DNA of 64,000 nt from CAVQUE01 sp046290435 (GCA_046290435.1 JBKAGO010000067.1:62001-126000), one strand, 5' to 3'; counted from the stretch's first letter, positions 8,970 through 17,816 are shown. Program-made: numbers and translations. The notes: generated by a model from the letters alone, not told the origin.

Positions 8970-9677
8970 ATGGCGCCGGTGACGACACGACAGCGCTACC
9001 TCGAGGCGGTGGTCGAGGTCATGGTGGCCGAGGGTCGGGTCGATCAGACCCTCGAGGCGCTCGCCGCGGCGGCGGGCACCAGCGACCGGATGCTCGTCTA
9101 CTACTTCGAGACCCGCGACGCCCTGATCGGCGAGGCGATCCGGCTGTTGCGCGAGCGCCGCCGGCAGGTGGCCAACACCGTCATGACACGGATCTCGTTG
9201 GCGCCGACGGCCATCGAAGGCATCCGCGACGCCCTGCTGTGGTTGACCGAGCCCGACCAGATCGCCGTCACCCGGCTGCTGCGGACCACCACGGCCCGGG
9301 CGTTGCGCGGCGAGACGCTGTTCGAGGAGTTCGTCGACCTCACCATCGGCGACTGGATCGAGGAGGCGACGCTGACGGGCCGCCGCCTGGGCGCCGACGC
9401 CGAGACGGCCCCGGTCTTCGCCACCCTGCTGGTGGCGCTGGGCGACGCGCTGGCCGTCGACCGCTACGCCACCACCGATCTCGACCGCATCGACGCGTCG
9501 ATCCTGTCGGCCGCCTCGCTCCTGGCCGGTCTGGTCGGCGCACCCACGACGTTCCCCGAGCCCGAACCGGAGCCGGAGGCCGAACCGGAGCCGGAGCCGG
9601 AGCCGGACAACACGGACGGTGTCGACGCCGGCGAGCCGGGCCCGGCGAGGGCCGAGACCGACGATGCCATCGGGTGA
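8970..9677 (+). CDS. TetR-family transcriptional regulator
   Basis: 235 residues. The N-terminal helix-turn-helix (about 5–55) has TLEALAAAAGTSDRMLVYYFETRDALIGEA, the TetR pattern with YYF in the recognition region, shown here only to locate it by its parts TLEALA and LVYYF. A helical ligand domain follows to about 190, and the last 45 residues are an acidic Pro-Glu repeat of unknown purpose. The ATG lies eight bases after TAGCTT (8956–8961), pointing to a leaderless mRNA. It is transcribed away from fhaA, 132 bp from its start, so it could act on that divergent region, but no palindrome proves it. Confidence 0.85.
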   Translation: MAPVTTRQRYLEAVVEVMVAEGRVDQTLEALAAAAGTSDRMLVYYFETRDALIGEAIRLLRERRRQVANTVMTRISLAPTAIEGIRDALLWLTEPDQIAVTRLLRTTTARALRGETLFEEFVDLTIGDWIEEATLTGRRLGADAETAPVFATLLVALGDALAVDRYATTDLDRIDASILSAASLLAGLVGAPTTFPEPEPEPEAEPEPEPEPDNTDGVDAGEPGPARAETDDAIG

Positions 9678-9691
9678 TAGAGCCCCGCGCG

Positions 9692-9722
9692 TTGCGTCGT
9701 TGGCCCCCGAGGCAGCTACGCT
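9692..9722 (+). promoter_or_regulatory. Candidate promoter of tRNA-Leu
   Basis: TTGCGT (9692–9697) and TACGCT (9717–9722) are spaced by 19 bp and end 13 bp before the mature tRNA 5' end. This is an acceptable housekeeping-sigma pair for an actinobacterium. Confidence 0.45.
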
Positions 9723-9735
9723 CGTGAGCCACCAC

Positions 9736-9819
9736 GCGCGAGTGGCGGAATTGGCAGACGCGCAGGCTTCAGGTGCCTGTGCCCGTAAGGGTGTGAGGGT
9801 TCAAGTCCCTCCTCGCGCA
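9736..9819 (+). tRNA. tRNA-Leu (anticodon CAG)
   Basis: An 84-nt class II tRNA: acceptor arms GCGCGAG (9736–9742) and CTCGCGC (9812–9818), discriminator A at 9819, a Leu-type long variable arm, and a GGTTCAAGTCC T-arm. The anticodon loop TTCAGGT gives CAG at 9770–9772, reading CUG. CCA is not encoded. A tRNA-Leu beside fhaA is also found in mycobacteria, so this position looks ancestral. Confidence 0.97.
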
Positions 9820-9826
9820 CAACCAG

Positions 9827-10159
9827 GCGGAGTTTCCTCCGCTCGGGATCCCTCCCCCCGGCGAACGCCACCGGTCATCGACCGTGTCGGACCAGCCCGA
9901 GCACGGTGAGGCACAGCGATGAGCGACAACGCCGCGCCAAGATGACGGGCAACTCGGCGCGGCGCAGGGCCTGACCCTCGCTCATCGGGAACGGTGTGGA
10001 GCGCGTCGTTCACGATCGCTTCGACTGTCTCGGCCGGGATCTCGCGCTTGCTGACCAGGCGTTTCCGGGGATTCACACTGTGCGAGTGTCAGGAAGCCTC
10101 TCCATGCCGGTTCGACTGTGGCCAATCTCTCTCATCGGATCCGAGCTGAAGAGCCGGGA
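9827..10159. other. Intergenic stretch after the tRNA; short hairpin, no convincing gene
   Basis: GCGGAG and CTCCGC (9827–9832, 9837–9842) form a small stem just after the tRNA and may help termination, though no U-run follows. The rest to 10159 contains a short open frame on the complementary strand (from 10076) whose first 55 residues look protein-like, but it runs into the tRNA and is more likely a remnant. I see no other gene here. Confidence 0.4.
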
Positions 10160-10741
10160 ATGCTTGCGCTGATCGACGAGTCGGTTGTGGACGGTCGGCG
10201 CGGATTCCACTACGTCCTCGCATGTGCGCTCGTGCTCGATGCCGCCGGACCGGACGACATGTCGTGCGTCTACCTGCGAGAGAAACTCACGCACCTACTC
10301 GCTGAGCGCAGGAGACCGTTCCGCTGGAAGGAGGAAGGCGTGGTCAAGAAGGGGCTACTCGTCGACCTCATCGTCGATTCGGAACTCTTCGCACTTGCTG
10401 CGATCAGCCGCCCAGGGGAGCGCTACCACCAGCGGCGGAACCGCGCCGAGTGCCTCACGCTCCTCTGTCAGCAGCTGGCGGTCGAGGGCGTCAGTCACGT
10501 CATCGTGGAGAGTAGGAGCGACCAGGATCAGGACGATCTCAACGCGGTTCGGATGGCGCAGGAGAAGAGCATCCTGCCCGCGGACTTCCCTGAACTCGAG
10601 TTCCGGGACAAGACCGAAAGTCTGCTTTGGCTCCCGGACGCCGTGGCTGGCGCCATTCGGGAAGCCGAAACCGGTGTCGACGGCTCATGGGTCCAGCGTC
10701 TCGTCGCCGGTGGCAGTGTCCTCGGAATCCACCGGCTGTAG
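10160..10741 (+). CDS. DUF3800-like protein of unknown function
   Basis: About 193 residues from the ATG at 10160. The protein opens with a hydrophobic strand ending in IDES, the hallmark of DUF3800 (RNase H-like fold), and near the end has LWLPDAVAGAIREAE, matching the conserved late Asp/Ala/Gly of that family. The function of DUF3800 is not established; such genes are often found near mobile or defence genes. A GTG at 10118 would add 14 residues, but the family normally starts just before the IDES strand. Codon use is less GC-rich than its neighbours, and the surroundings are full of gene fragments, so transfer is likely. Confidence 0.65.
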   Translation: MLALIDESVVDGRRGFHYVLACALVLDAAGPDDMSCVYLREKLTHLLAERRRPFRWKEEGVVKKGLLVDLIVDSELFALAAISRPGERYHQRRNRAECLTLLCQQLAVEGVSHVIVESRSDQDQDDLNAVRMAQEKSILPADFPELEFRDKTESLLWLPDAVAGAIREAETGVDGSWVQRLVAGGSVLGIHRL

Positions 10742-11077
10742 ACGCGATCGGGCCCCGGCTCCCGCAATCACCGCTAGGTGTCGCCGGCTCCTCCGGGGCT
10801 CCCGATACCGTTTCACTATCGGCGCGTATCGCCGAAAATGCAACCCTTTCTGCCCGTGTACCGCATGAGTCCGGCGAGACGTTGGCCCTCGAGTTGGCCC
10901 AACTGCTCTGAGATCGCTGAACGTGGCACAGCATCGGCCAACCAACCTCGACGTGCGTGGTGCCGTCGAGCACCTCGGCTACGAGGTGGTCGGGCTCGCC
11001 TCGCCGACGGAGTCGCCGGCGGGCCGACCAGGCCCGGGTTGGACCCCACCCGCTGGGGGCGGCGTCGGCGTCGGGCG

Positions 11078-11215
11078 CTGGCCATGGCGCTCGGCGATCG
11101 GCTCGGGGAACTCGACTGCAACCCTGTCGTGGTCACCGCAGACGGCGCGTACGTCGTCGACAGCCTCGTCGTTCTCGCCGCTGATCCTGCCGAGAGAGGA
11201 CCCTTCCATGAGTGA
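11078..11215 (+). pseudogene. C-terminal remnant of an NDP-forming acyl-CoA synthetase
   Basis: The last 45 codons before the TGA at 11213 encode a tail with GDRLGELDCNPVVV and then VVDSLVVLA, which matches the end of the ATP-grasp domain of NDP-forming acyl-CoA synthetases. Upstream (10742–11077) the same frame is only GC-rich filler and no synthetase body is present, so this is a fragment. It overlaps the start of the next gene by 8 bp, as an original operon would. The stretch 10742–11077 otherwise holds nothing I can name. Confidence 0.6.
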
Positions 11216-11672
11216 CGACCTCGCAGCACGCGTCGATCGCCTCGAGTCGATCGACGAGATCCGCCAACTCGTCGCCAAGTACGCCTTGTCGCTCGACATG
11301 CGCGATCTCGATGCGCACGTGAACCTCTTCGCGCCTGACATCCGGGTGAGCCGGGAAAAGGTGGGACGGGCACATCTGAAGCGCTGGCTGGACGACACCT
11401 TGCGCCTGCAGTTCACCGGAACTGCCCACCACGTGGGCAATCACGTCATCGAGTTCGACGATGCCGATCACGCACATGGCGTCGTCTACTCGAAGAACGA
11501 ACACGAGACCGGCGACCAGTGGGTGATCATGCAGATGCTCTACTGGGACGACGCCGCCCGACGACGAAGAGCCACAGGTCGCGGCTCCCGCTCCCCTCGG
11601 CCAGTTTCTGGCGTCCATGCGACGCGGCACACCCGACCCGAGAATCCGGGTGCGCTGAACGGACGCCATTAG
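11208..11672 (+). pseudogene. Truncated SnoaL-like (NTF2-fold) protein
   Basis: The ATG at 11208 follows GAGAGAGGA. Residues 1–116 resemble SnoaL_4-type proteins (DDLAARVDRLESIDEIRQL opening, then a cone-fold core with TAHHVGNHVIEF and a late MLYWDD). After MLYWDD, where the family normally continues with a conserved aromatic tail, the frame becomes Arg/Ser-rich filler to the stop. I therefore read it as cut off near 11556. Family members include dehydratases, cyclases and isomerases acting on small lipophilic substrates; the original activity cannot be given. Confidence 0.65.
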
Positions 11673-11697
11673 CAGAAACCGCAGAGAACGAACTCCG

Positions 11698-11755
11698 ACG
11701 GTCAGCTTCAGTGCAAGGGCCCGACGACGGTCAGCTTCAGTGCAAGGGCCCGACG
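11698..11755. repeat. Perfect 29-bp tandem duplication
   Basis: Bases 11698–11726 are repeated exactly at 11727–11755 (unit begins ACGGTCAGCTTCAG). It lies between the truncated SnoaL-like gene and the end of the flavoprotein gene and probably arose by slippage or by a deletion event in this scarred stretch. Confidence 0.95.
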
Positions 11756-11770
11756 CCTGGAGACGCCAGG

Positions 11771-12937
11771 TCAGCCGAAGCCTCCGGCGCCGCCCTCGAC
11801 GACATCGAGAACACGCTTGCCCACCCAGTCGCGACAAACCTCCACCGAGTAGGCCATGAGCCAGCCGGCCTGGGCATTGCGGAAGTGTCGTTGGATCGGC
11901 GAGGTGGCGAGGTAGCCGCTGGCACCGCCGATGCGCACGCCGAGGTCGGCGACCTCCTTGGCGACCTGGTTCGCGAGGAGCTTGGCTTCGATTGCCGCGC
12001 CGATCGTCTCGGGAGATCCCTGGTCGCCGAGCCACAGGCACCGCGACGCGAGGAGCCGTGCGGCTTCGAGCCGTACGTGTGCATCGGCGACGTCGAACTG
12101 GACCCATTGCATGTGTGACAGCGGTGCGCCGGTGCTGGGAATGACCCTGCCCTTGGCGTGGTCGGCGAGCGCCGCCATTGCTGCGTCGGCGACGCCCAAT
12201 GACAGCCAGGGCAGACCGACGCCGATGGGGTTGGCGTCGCCCGGACCGGGGGGCCGGCACATGTGAGCTTCGGGGAGGAAGGTCTCGTCGAGGCCGATCA
12301 GCTGGCTACGGGTCGCCCGCATGCCCATCGTCTCCCAGATGGGGGTGAACGACAGCGTGTCGTCGTGGTGGATACCGAAGAAGGCCGGCATCCCGTCGAT
12401 CGAGGCGTTCACGAGGAAATGGTCGGCGGTCTCGCACCCCGAGACGAAGCGCTTGGCACCCGACAGTGTCCAGCCGTCCTCGACCCGCACGCCGGGCTGC
12501 ATCGGGATGAGGAACATGTTGCCCGACGAGGGTTCGGACAGTGCGTTGGCAAACCGGTCACCGCGCCGCAGCGCCTCGACCCATTTGGGGCGCATCTCGT
12601 CGCTGCCCAGGGTGATCAGCGTCGTGGCTGCGCCGACGTGCATCAGCCAGACGCATGCCGTCGACGGACAGCCCTCGACGATCGCGGCGAGGACGGGCCC
12701 GAAGGTGCGCATCGACATGCCCCCGCCGCCGTCTTCGACGGGAAGCAGCGCTGTGTCGAAGCCTTCGTCGTGGAGGATCTGGAGGTTCTCGACGGGGAGC
12801 TCGGAGGCGTCTTCGTGTGCGGGTGCTCTGGTGGCGAAGTCCTTGGCGAGCTCGCGGGCGCGTTCGAGCCAGTGCATCTCGTCGGCGGGCGGCCCGTAGG
12901 GATCCGTGATGGTGGGTGCGATCAGGGTGTCGGTCAT
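11771..12937 (-). CDS. Acyl-CoA dehydrogenase-fold flavoprotein, possibly a DszC-like monooxygenase
   Basis: 388 residues with the acyl-CoA dehydrogenase layout: helical N-terminal domain, a beta domain (ALSEPSSGN, SGAKRFVSG, IWETMGMRAT) and a helical C-terminal domain. The C terminus has RHFRNAQAGWLM, close to the RDxRxxxxM pattern of flavin monooxygenases such as DszC, and the usual catalytic EGT motif of short-chain dehydrogenases is absent. So oxygenation or dealkylation of a non-CoA substrate is at least as likely as dehydrogenation. It is the last gene of the purine-type operon, 10 bp after the deaminase, with a GAGGAG ribosome site before the ATG. Such monooxygenases need a separate flavin reductase, which I do not see nearby. 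Confidence 0.8.
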   Translation of the reverse strand: MTDTLIAPTITDPYGPPADEMHWLERARELAKDFATRAPAHEDASELPVENLQILHDEGFDTALLPVEDGGGGMSMRTFGPVLAAIVEGCPSTACVWLMHVGAATTLITLGSDEMRPKWVEALRRGDRFANALSEPSSGNMFLIPMQPGVRVEDGWTLSGAKRFVSGCETADHFLVNASIDGMPAFFGIHHDDTLSFTPIWETMGMRATRSQLIGLDETFLPEAHMCRPPGPGDANPIGVGLPWLSLGVADAAMAALADHAKGRVIPSTGAPLSHMQWVQFDVADAHVRLEAARLLASRCLWLGDQGSPETIGAAIEAKLLANQVAKEVADLGVRIGGASGYLATSPIQRHFRNAQAGWLMAYSVEVCRDWVGKRVLDVVEGGAGGFG

Positions 12938-12947
12938 GGTCGGCTCC

Positions 12948-13997
12948 TCAGGTGACGGTGGTTGGCTGGGACCCCGGAATGTGGGGCATGGGGTAGGACA
13001 GGGCGGTGAGTGCTTCGTCGAGTCGTGCGGTGAGCCCCGCCTTGGTGGCGTCGCTGCAGAACGACGCGTCGACGGCGGTTCGGGTGATCGCTGCGGCGTC
13101 GCCGAGGGACCAGTCGAAGTGGTCAGCCACCAGCACGAACTCCTCGGTGAGGGAGTTGAACAGCGGTGCAGGATCGTCGGTGTTGAGGGTCACGGGTACG
13201 CCGGCTTCGAGCAGGGCGCCTATCGGGTGGGCCCCGATGTCGGGGTACATCCGCCGGCAGTTGGAAGAGACGCAGACATTGAGCGTGGTGTTCGACTCGA
13301 CGAGCCGGCGGACGACGTCGTCGTCTTCGACGGCGCGGACCCCGTGGTCGATGCGCTGCACGCCGAGCAGATCGAGTGCGTCGCGCACGCCGTCCGCTCC
13401 CGAGGACTCGCCCGCATGGGCAGTGAGCCCGAACCCGGCTTCGCCGGCCATCGCGTACGCACGGGCGAACCGCGGTCCGGTGCGACCCGCTGCGGATTCG
13501 TTGCCGTCGATCGACAGGCCGACGACCCGGTGCGGCTGGCGCTCGGTCATGAACGCCGCCAGAGCCTCGGCCTCCTCAGCGGGCTGCTGGCGCAGGATGG
13601 ACAACAAGATGTTGCACTCGGCCAGCCCATCGGTCACAGCTCGATCGAATCCTGCGGCGACCCCTTCACACAGGTCGGCCAGGCCCAACCCTCCCCAGTG
13701 GGTGGGGTTGATGATGACCTCGGAGTAGATCGTGCCGTCGGCGCTGGCGCGTTGTGCGAATTCGTATGCGAGGTCGGCTGCGGTCTCGGGGCTGCGGACC
13801 AGGCCGACGGTCCAGTCGAGGAAGTCCAGGAAGGCGGACAGGCTGTCGGTGACGAACAGCTCGTCGATCGGGCGCGGCAACGGCTCGCCGACAGCCTCGG
13901 CGAGCGTTGCGATGCGTGGCGCGTCGATGGTGCCTTCGAGGTGCACGTGGAGCTCGACCTTCGGCAACGAGCGCAGTGTCGAGTCGGTCAGTGTCAT
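12948..13997 (-). CDS. add: Adenosine deaminase family protein
   Basis: 349 residues of the adenosine/adenine deaminase branch of the amidohydrolases. Visible zinc and catalytic residues are HVHLEG near the N terminus, HAGE (catalytic Glu), RIDHG, VCVSSN and NTDDP. The family deaminates adenosine, deoxyadenosine or adenine to the inosine or hypoxanthine product in the cytoplasm. Its ATG overlaps the stop of the preceding deaminase-like gene as ATGA, and GGAGGAC lies just upstream. Length is normal. Operon partners suggest the true substrate may be a modified purine or nucleoside. Confidence 0.88.
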   Translation of the reverse strand: MTLTDSTLRSLPKVELHVHLEGTIDAPRIATLAEAVGEPLPRPIDELFVTDSLSAFLDFLDWTVGLVRSPETAADLAYEFAQRASADGTIYSEVIINPTHWGGLGLADLCEGVAAGFDRAVTDGLAECNILLSILRQQPAEEAEALAAFMTERQPHRVVGLSIDGNESAAGRTGPRFARAYAMAGEAGFGLTAHAGESSGADGVRDALDLLGVQRIDHGVRAVEDDDVVRRLVESNTTLNVCVSSNCRRMYPDIGAHPIGALLEAGVPVTLNTDDPAPLFNSLTEEFVLVADHFDWSLGDAAAITRTAVDASFCSDATKAGLTARLDEALTALSYPMPHIPGSQPTTVT

Positions 13998-15871
13998 TCA
14001 GCTGTCCTCCATGGTGGGGTGGCGAGCGCAGTGGCGACGCAGCGACAGTCGGGGGCCTCGCCGTAGTCCTCCAGGACCACGCCGACCATCTCCTGTGCGT
14101 AGACGTCGATGAGGCCGAGCTCGGTGAGGCCGTAGTCGGGCACCCCGGGGAGCCCGACGAACGCAAGGATCATGAAAGGCGCATGGATGGGGCAGCCGAG
14201 TGCCGCGGCGGCGTCGTTGACGGCGCGACTCTGCTCGGCCACCACCTCCCATGGCTGGTCCGACATCAGACCGGCGTAGGGCAGCGGCAGCGACGCCTGG
14301 ACGGCACCGTCGGCGACGACGACATAGCCCCCGCCGAGCTCGACCAGGGCTTCGACGGCATCGACGATGTCTGCGTCGGACGTGCCGACCGCCACGATGT
14401 TCTGGTTGTCGCAGTTGGTGGTGGCCGCGATCGCGCCTTTGGTGAGCCCGAAGCCCATCACGAAGCCCATGCCGGCGGTGCCGGTGGCGTGGTGGCGGTC
14501 GATGACCGCGATCTTGGCGAGATCGTGTTCGGGGCTCGTGACGACCACCCCGTCTACGACCGCTGCCTCGGCGACCAGGGCCCGCTTGTAGTAGCCGTCA
14601 TACATCTCCATCGCCCGTACCAGCACGGTGTCGGCACCCGGTGGTGCGGGCACTGCCAGGTTCGCCGGGTCGAACCGTCCGACGTTCATCGTGCCGAGCG
14701 CCTCGGCAGGCGCCGGTTCGTCGATGACGAAGAGGGCGACACCGTCCTGGGCGACCTTCGCTCCCTCGACCCAGACCTCGGTCGGGCGGAAGTGCTCCAG
14801 GTCACCGAGGACCTGCAGGTCGGCGACCCGTCCCGGGGTCAGCGAGCCGACGAGGTGATCCACCCGGTAGTGCATGGCTGCGTTGAGCGACGCCATACGG
14901 ATGGCCAGGGCGGGTTCGACACCGAGCGCCACGGCGGACCGCACGTGATGGTCGATGTGACCCTCCGCCAGCAGGTCCTCCACATGCTTGTCGTCTGCAC
15001 AGAAACACAGGTGTTGGGCCACCATCCCGAGGCGCTCGGGATCACCGAGGATGGCCTCGCAGTAGTCGGTCATCGAACCGGACTGGATGGTGATCGCCAT
15101 ACCGAGGCGAACCCGGTCGAGGACCTCCTCCCAGGTCGCCGCGTTGTGGTCGTCGCTCGCGCCGCCTGCGATGTACGCCCACAATGGCTCCTCCGCGAGG
15201 CGGGCCGTGTGGCCGGTCGCCTTGCGGCCGTGATGCAACGCGATCGACGCCAGCTCGCGGGCTTCGTGGTCGTCGAGGAACGGACTCGACTCGCCGATGC
15301 TGGTCGAGTTGGGCCAGGTGATCCGGTCACAGATATGGGCGTGAGGGACCTGGGCGCCGCCGAGCTGTTGCCGTCCGCGGCGGGGAACGTCGGGGGTGAC
15401 CTGTTGGAAGATCCGCATCGGGGCCGCGGTGACCGCGGCGAGGTCCATGCCCATGACGCCGAGCACGTTCGCGATGCAGACCGGGTCGGCGAACATGACG
15501 TTGGTACCCAGCGGCACCACCATCCGTGCCAACTCCGACGGGGTCAGCAAGGTGTAGTCCATGTGGATGTGCGCGTCCGCAAACGTCGGAGCGACGAACC
15601 GGTCGGTGACGTCGACATCGCGCTCGGCCCGGAGGCGCTGGGGTGGCACCACCGCCGCGATGTGGCGCCCGGCCAGGATCACGTCGGCGGCGATGACCTC
15701 ACAGGTGTGCACCATCACGACGCGGCCGCCCCGCAGCGCGACGTCGCCCGCCTCGTCGCCGCGGGCGACGGCCTTGAGGCGGCGCAGCTCCTCGGGGCTC
15801 GGCGCGGCAGGCGCGCCCAGGAACGCGGTGGGGTGCGCATCGATGGTGAGTGGAGCGGCGGTGACGGTCAT
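13994..15871 (-). CDS. Divergent adenine deaminase (Ade) homologue with altered active site
   Basis: 625 residues with the whole Ade architecture: amidohydrolase barrel plus C-terminal domain. Metal-site motifs HxH (101–103), IGE (Glu194), GH (220–221) and ADD (292–294) remain. Positions that are near invariant in Ade are changed: the motif after HxH is MDYT instead of ESS, DPHEI is DPVCI (129–133), REGS is IQSGS (262–266), and the C-terminal HDSHN is CDNQN (487–491). I infer a hydrolase of this family acting on something other than plain adenine. The ATG overlaps the Rieske stop (ATGA); the frame stays open further upstream in antisense of that gene. Family known: adenine to hypoxanthine plus ammonia, Mn/Fe dependent. 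Confidence 0.8.
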   Translation of the reverse strand: MTVTAAPLTIDAHPTAFLGAPAAPSPEELRRLKAVARGDEAGDVALRGGRVVMVHTCEVIAADVILAGRHIAAVVPPQRLRAERDVDVTDRFVAPTFADAHIHMDYTLLTPSELARMVVPLGTNVMFADPVCIANVLGVMGMDLAAVTAAPMRIFQQVTPDVPRRGRQQLGGAQVPHAHICDRITWPNSTSIGESSPFLDDHEARELASIALHHGRKATGHTARLAEEPLWAYIAGGASDDHNAATWEEVLDRVRLGMAITIQSGSMTDYCEAILGDPERLGMVAQHLCFCADDKHVEDLLAEGHIDHHVRSAVALGVEPALAIRMASLNAAMHYRVDHLVGSLTPGRVADLQVLGDLEHFRPTEVWVEGAKVAQDGVALFVIDEPAPAEALGTMNVGRFDPANLAVPAPPGADTVLVRAMEMYDGYYKRALVAEAAVVDGVVVTSPEHDLAKIAVIDRHHATGTAGMGFVMGFGLTKGAIAATTNCDNQNIVAVGTSDADIVDAVEALVELGGGYVVVADGAVQASLPLPYAGLMSDQPWEVVAEQSRAVNDAAAALGCPIHAPFMILAFVGLPGVPDYGLTELGLIDVYAQEMVGVVLEDYGEAPDCRCVATALATPPWRTAE

Positions 15872-16866
15872 ATTCGGGCCTCCTCGGGGACGCCCCATTC
15901 GCGCAGCGCTCGGCGGTACGCGACAGCGAGACGATCGGCGGGTACATGGACCTCTGCGGACGGGTGCAGGGGAACGCCTGGGGGTTGCGACTCGACGATG
16001 GGTCGGTCCTCGGCGAAGACCGACCGGGCGAAGGCGAGTTCGTCCTCCTCCATCGAGCCCAGGCGCTCGTCGACGCCGAGCGCCCAGTACATGCGACACG
16101 TCGACGCCGACGTGGGCGTGACGACCTCGTGGAGCACGCGGTGCATGCCATCGGGAAAAGTGAACGCCAGCGTCACCCGGTACGGCAGTCGCACCTCGTA
16201 GCGGTAGTGCAGGACGATCGTGGGTCCGAGCTCGGGGTAGAGCGGCCCCTCGGGGGTCTCGGGGTTGGCCGTGGTGACGTCGATGTCACAGGTCAGGACG
16301 CCGTCCTGGGCCTGCGGGGTGTGCGGCGCGACCACCTCTGCCTCGGGACACCCGAAGGTCGTGGTGTGCACGAACGGGAAGTGCCCCACGTCGAGCATGT
16401 TCTCCACCACGCGCCCGGCCGAGGTGGCCCAGTCGATGGGGTCGCCCACGATGAGGCGCATTCCCGGCCCGATGGTCGTCGCATCGACGAATCCGGGCAC
16501 GGCGTCGGCGTCGGCTGCCGGATCGGCGCTTCCCCAGACGAGTCCGTCTCGTTCGGTCGTCTGCCATGCCGTGGTGTGGCATCCCTTGGGGACCGATCCC
16601 TGCAGTGACGGGATGTCGACGCAGACGCCATGGTCGCCGAATCGCCACCCGTGGTAGGGGCATCGGATGGTGCCATCGACGATGTCGCCGAGATCGAGCA
16701 GGGTCCCACGGTGCGGGCAGCGGGCGTCGAGGGCGATCGCGTCGCCTACACCGTTGCGAAACAACACCAACAGCTGGTCCGCCGCCTCGACGCGAACAGG
16801 TCGGTCGGCCACCTCGCTGCTACGAGCCAGCGGCATCCATGCCGTTGCGATGCGGTGCGCGAGCAT
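15868..16866 (-). CDS. Rieske non-haem iron oxygenase, alpha-subunit type
   Basis: 332 residues. The Rieske 2Fe-2S site is CPHRG … CPYHGWRF (about 49–71). The mononuclear iron site has the ENMLDVGHFPFVH pattern (ENxxDxxHxxxxH) around 150. Single-component-size relatives perform O- or N-demethylation and hydroxylation (VanA, caffeine demethylase NdmA, CmtM types) and require a separate reductase, not present here. It starts at an ATG 2 bp after the permease stop and overlaps the Ade-like gene by 4 bp, so it is co-translated with purine-type deaminases. I infer oxidative N-dealkylation or ring hydroxylation of an imported heterocycle. Confidence 0.85.
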   Translation of the reverse strand: MLAHRIATAWMPLARSSEVADRPVRVEAADQLLVLFRNGVGDAIALDARCPHRGTLLDLGDIVDGTIRCPYHGWRFGDHGVCVDIPSLQGSVPKGCHTTAWQTTERDGLVWGSADPAADADAVPGFVDATTIGPGMRLIVGDPIDWATSAGRVVENMLDVGHFPFVHTTTFGCPEAEVVAPHTPQAQDGVLTCDIDVTTANPETPEGPLYPELGPTIVLHYRYEVRLPYRVTLAFTFPDGMHRVLHEVVTPTSASTCRMYWALGVDERLGSMEEDELAFARSVFAEDRPIVESQPPGVPLHPSAEVHVPADRLAVAYRRALREWGVPEEARI

Positions 16867-16868
16867 CG

Positions 16869-17816
16869 TCACATCCCTTCTGCGACACGGCCGAGAGACC
16901 GGGGCGAGCGTGCCGCGCCGAGACCGAAAGCCAACACGGCGAGGGTGACGACGAAGGGCAAGGCCTGGAAGAACTCGACCGGGACCTCGAGGTCCAGCGT
17001 CTGAGCTCGGAGTTGAAGGCCCTGGAGCGCCCCGATCGACAAGACCGCTGCGAACAGGACCCAGGGACGCCAGCCCGACGCGATGACCAGCGCCAGGGCC
17101 AGGAAGCCACGCCCGCCGACGACCTGGTCGGAGAATTCGCCGACCAAGCCCGCTGCGAGGATCGCGCCGCCTGCGCCGGCCATCGACCCTGCGACGCACA
17201 ACGCGGCGATGCGCGTGCCTTCGACGTCGATCCCTCGGGCGCGGGCCTCGTGGGGCCCGTCCCCCACGGCACGCACGGCCAACCCGATGCGAGTACGGGT
17301 CAGCACCCATGCGACGACAGCGGTGACGATGGGGAGCAGCCACACGATCAGGGGCTGGTCGAACAGGGCCGGGCCGATGATGGGGATGCTCGACAGGCCG
17401 GGAATGTCGACGGCGCGGAACGGCGTGATGGAGGGGCGGGCGTCGTAGATGCCTCTGTAGAGGAACGTCGCCAACGCGAGGCCACCCAGCGCGTAGGCGA
17501 ACCCGACGACGATCTCGTTGATCCGCCAGTGCACGACCAGCAGCGCGAATACGAGTCCGGCAACTGCGCCTGCCAGCATGCCCGCGCCGATGCCCAGGGT
17601 CGGCCCGCCGGCCGCGGCGGCTGCGACACCGGCGAGCGCGCCGACGGCCATGGTGCCCTCGACACCCAGGTTGAGTACCCCGGCGCGCTCGCCGATGAGC
17701 TCGCCCATCGCTGCGAGCCCCAACGGCAGCGCGACGCGAACGCCGGTCCCGAACACCGATTCCCAGAAACCCGCCGTGGCGAGTGCGCTCGCGAGTACGG
17801 GCAACTCTGCGATCAT
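16869..17816 (-). CDS. BMP-type ABC transporter permease (second subunit)
   Basis: 315 residues, eight or more hydrophobic helices, with the ERAGVLNLGVEGTM signature of permeases of the nucleoside/simple-sugar importer class (NupC/YufQ-like). It forms the membrane channel with the permease encoded just upstream. The start overlaps the previous stop by 4 bp (17813–17816). Confidence 0.9.
   Translation of the reverse strand: MIAELPVLASALATAGFWESVFGTGVRVALPLGLAAMGELIGERAGVLNLGVEGTMAVGALAGVAAAAAGGPTLGIGAGMLAGAVAGLVFALLVVHWRINEIVVGFAYALGGLALATFLYRGIYDARPSITPFRAVDIPGLSSIPIIGPALFDQPLIVWLLPIVTAVVAWVLTRTRIGLAVRAVGDGPHEARARGIDVEGTRIAALCVAGSMAGAGGAILAAGLVGEFSDQVVGGRGFLALALVIASGWRPWVLFAAVLSIGALQGLQLRAQTLDLEVPVEFFQALPFVVTLAVLAFGLGAARSPRSLGRVAEGM

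Noticed and set aside
9801..10076. 91-codon minus-strand frame starting MNPRKRLVSKREI
   Set aside because: The first part looks protein-like but the frame runs through the tRNA-Leu 3' end and has no ribosome site. At most a remnant.
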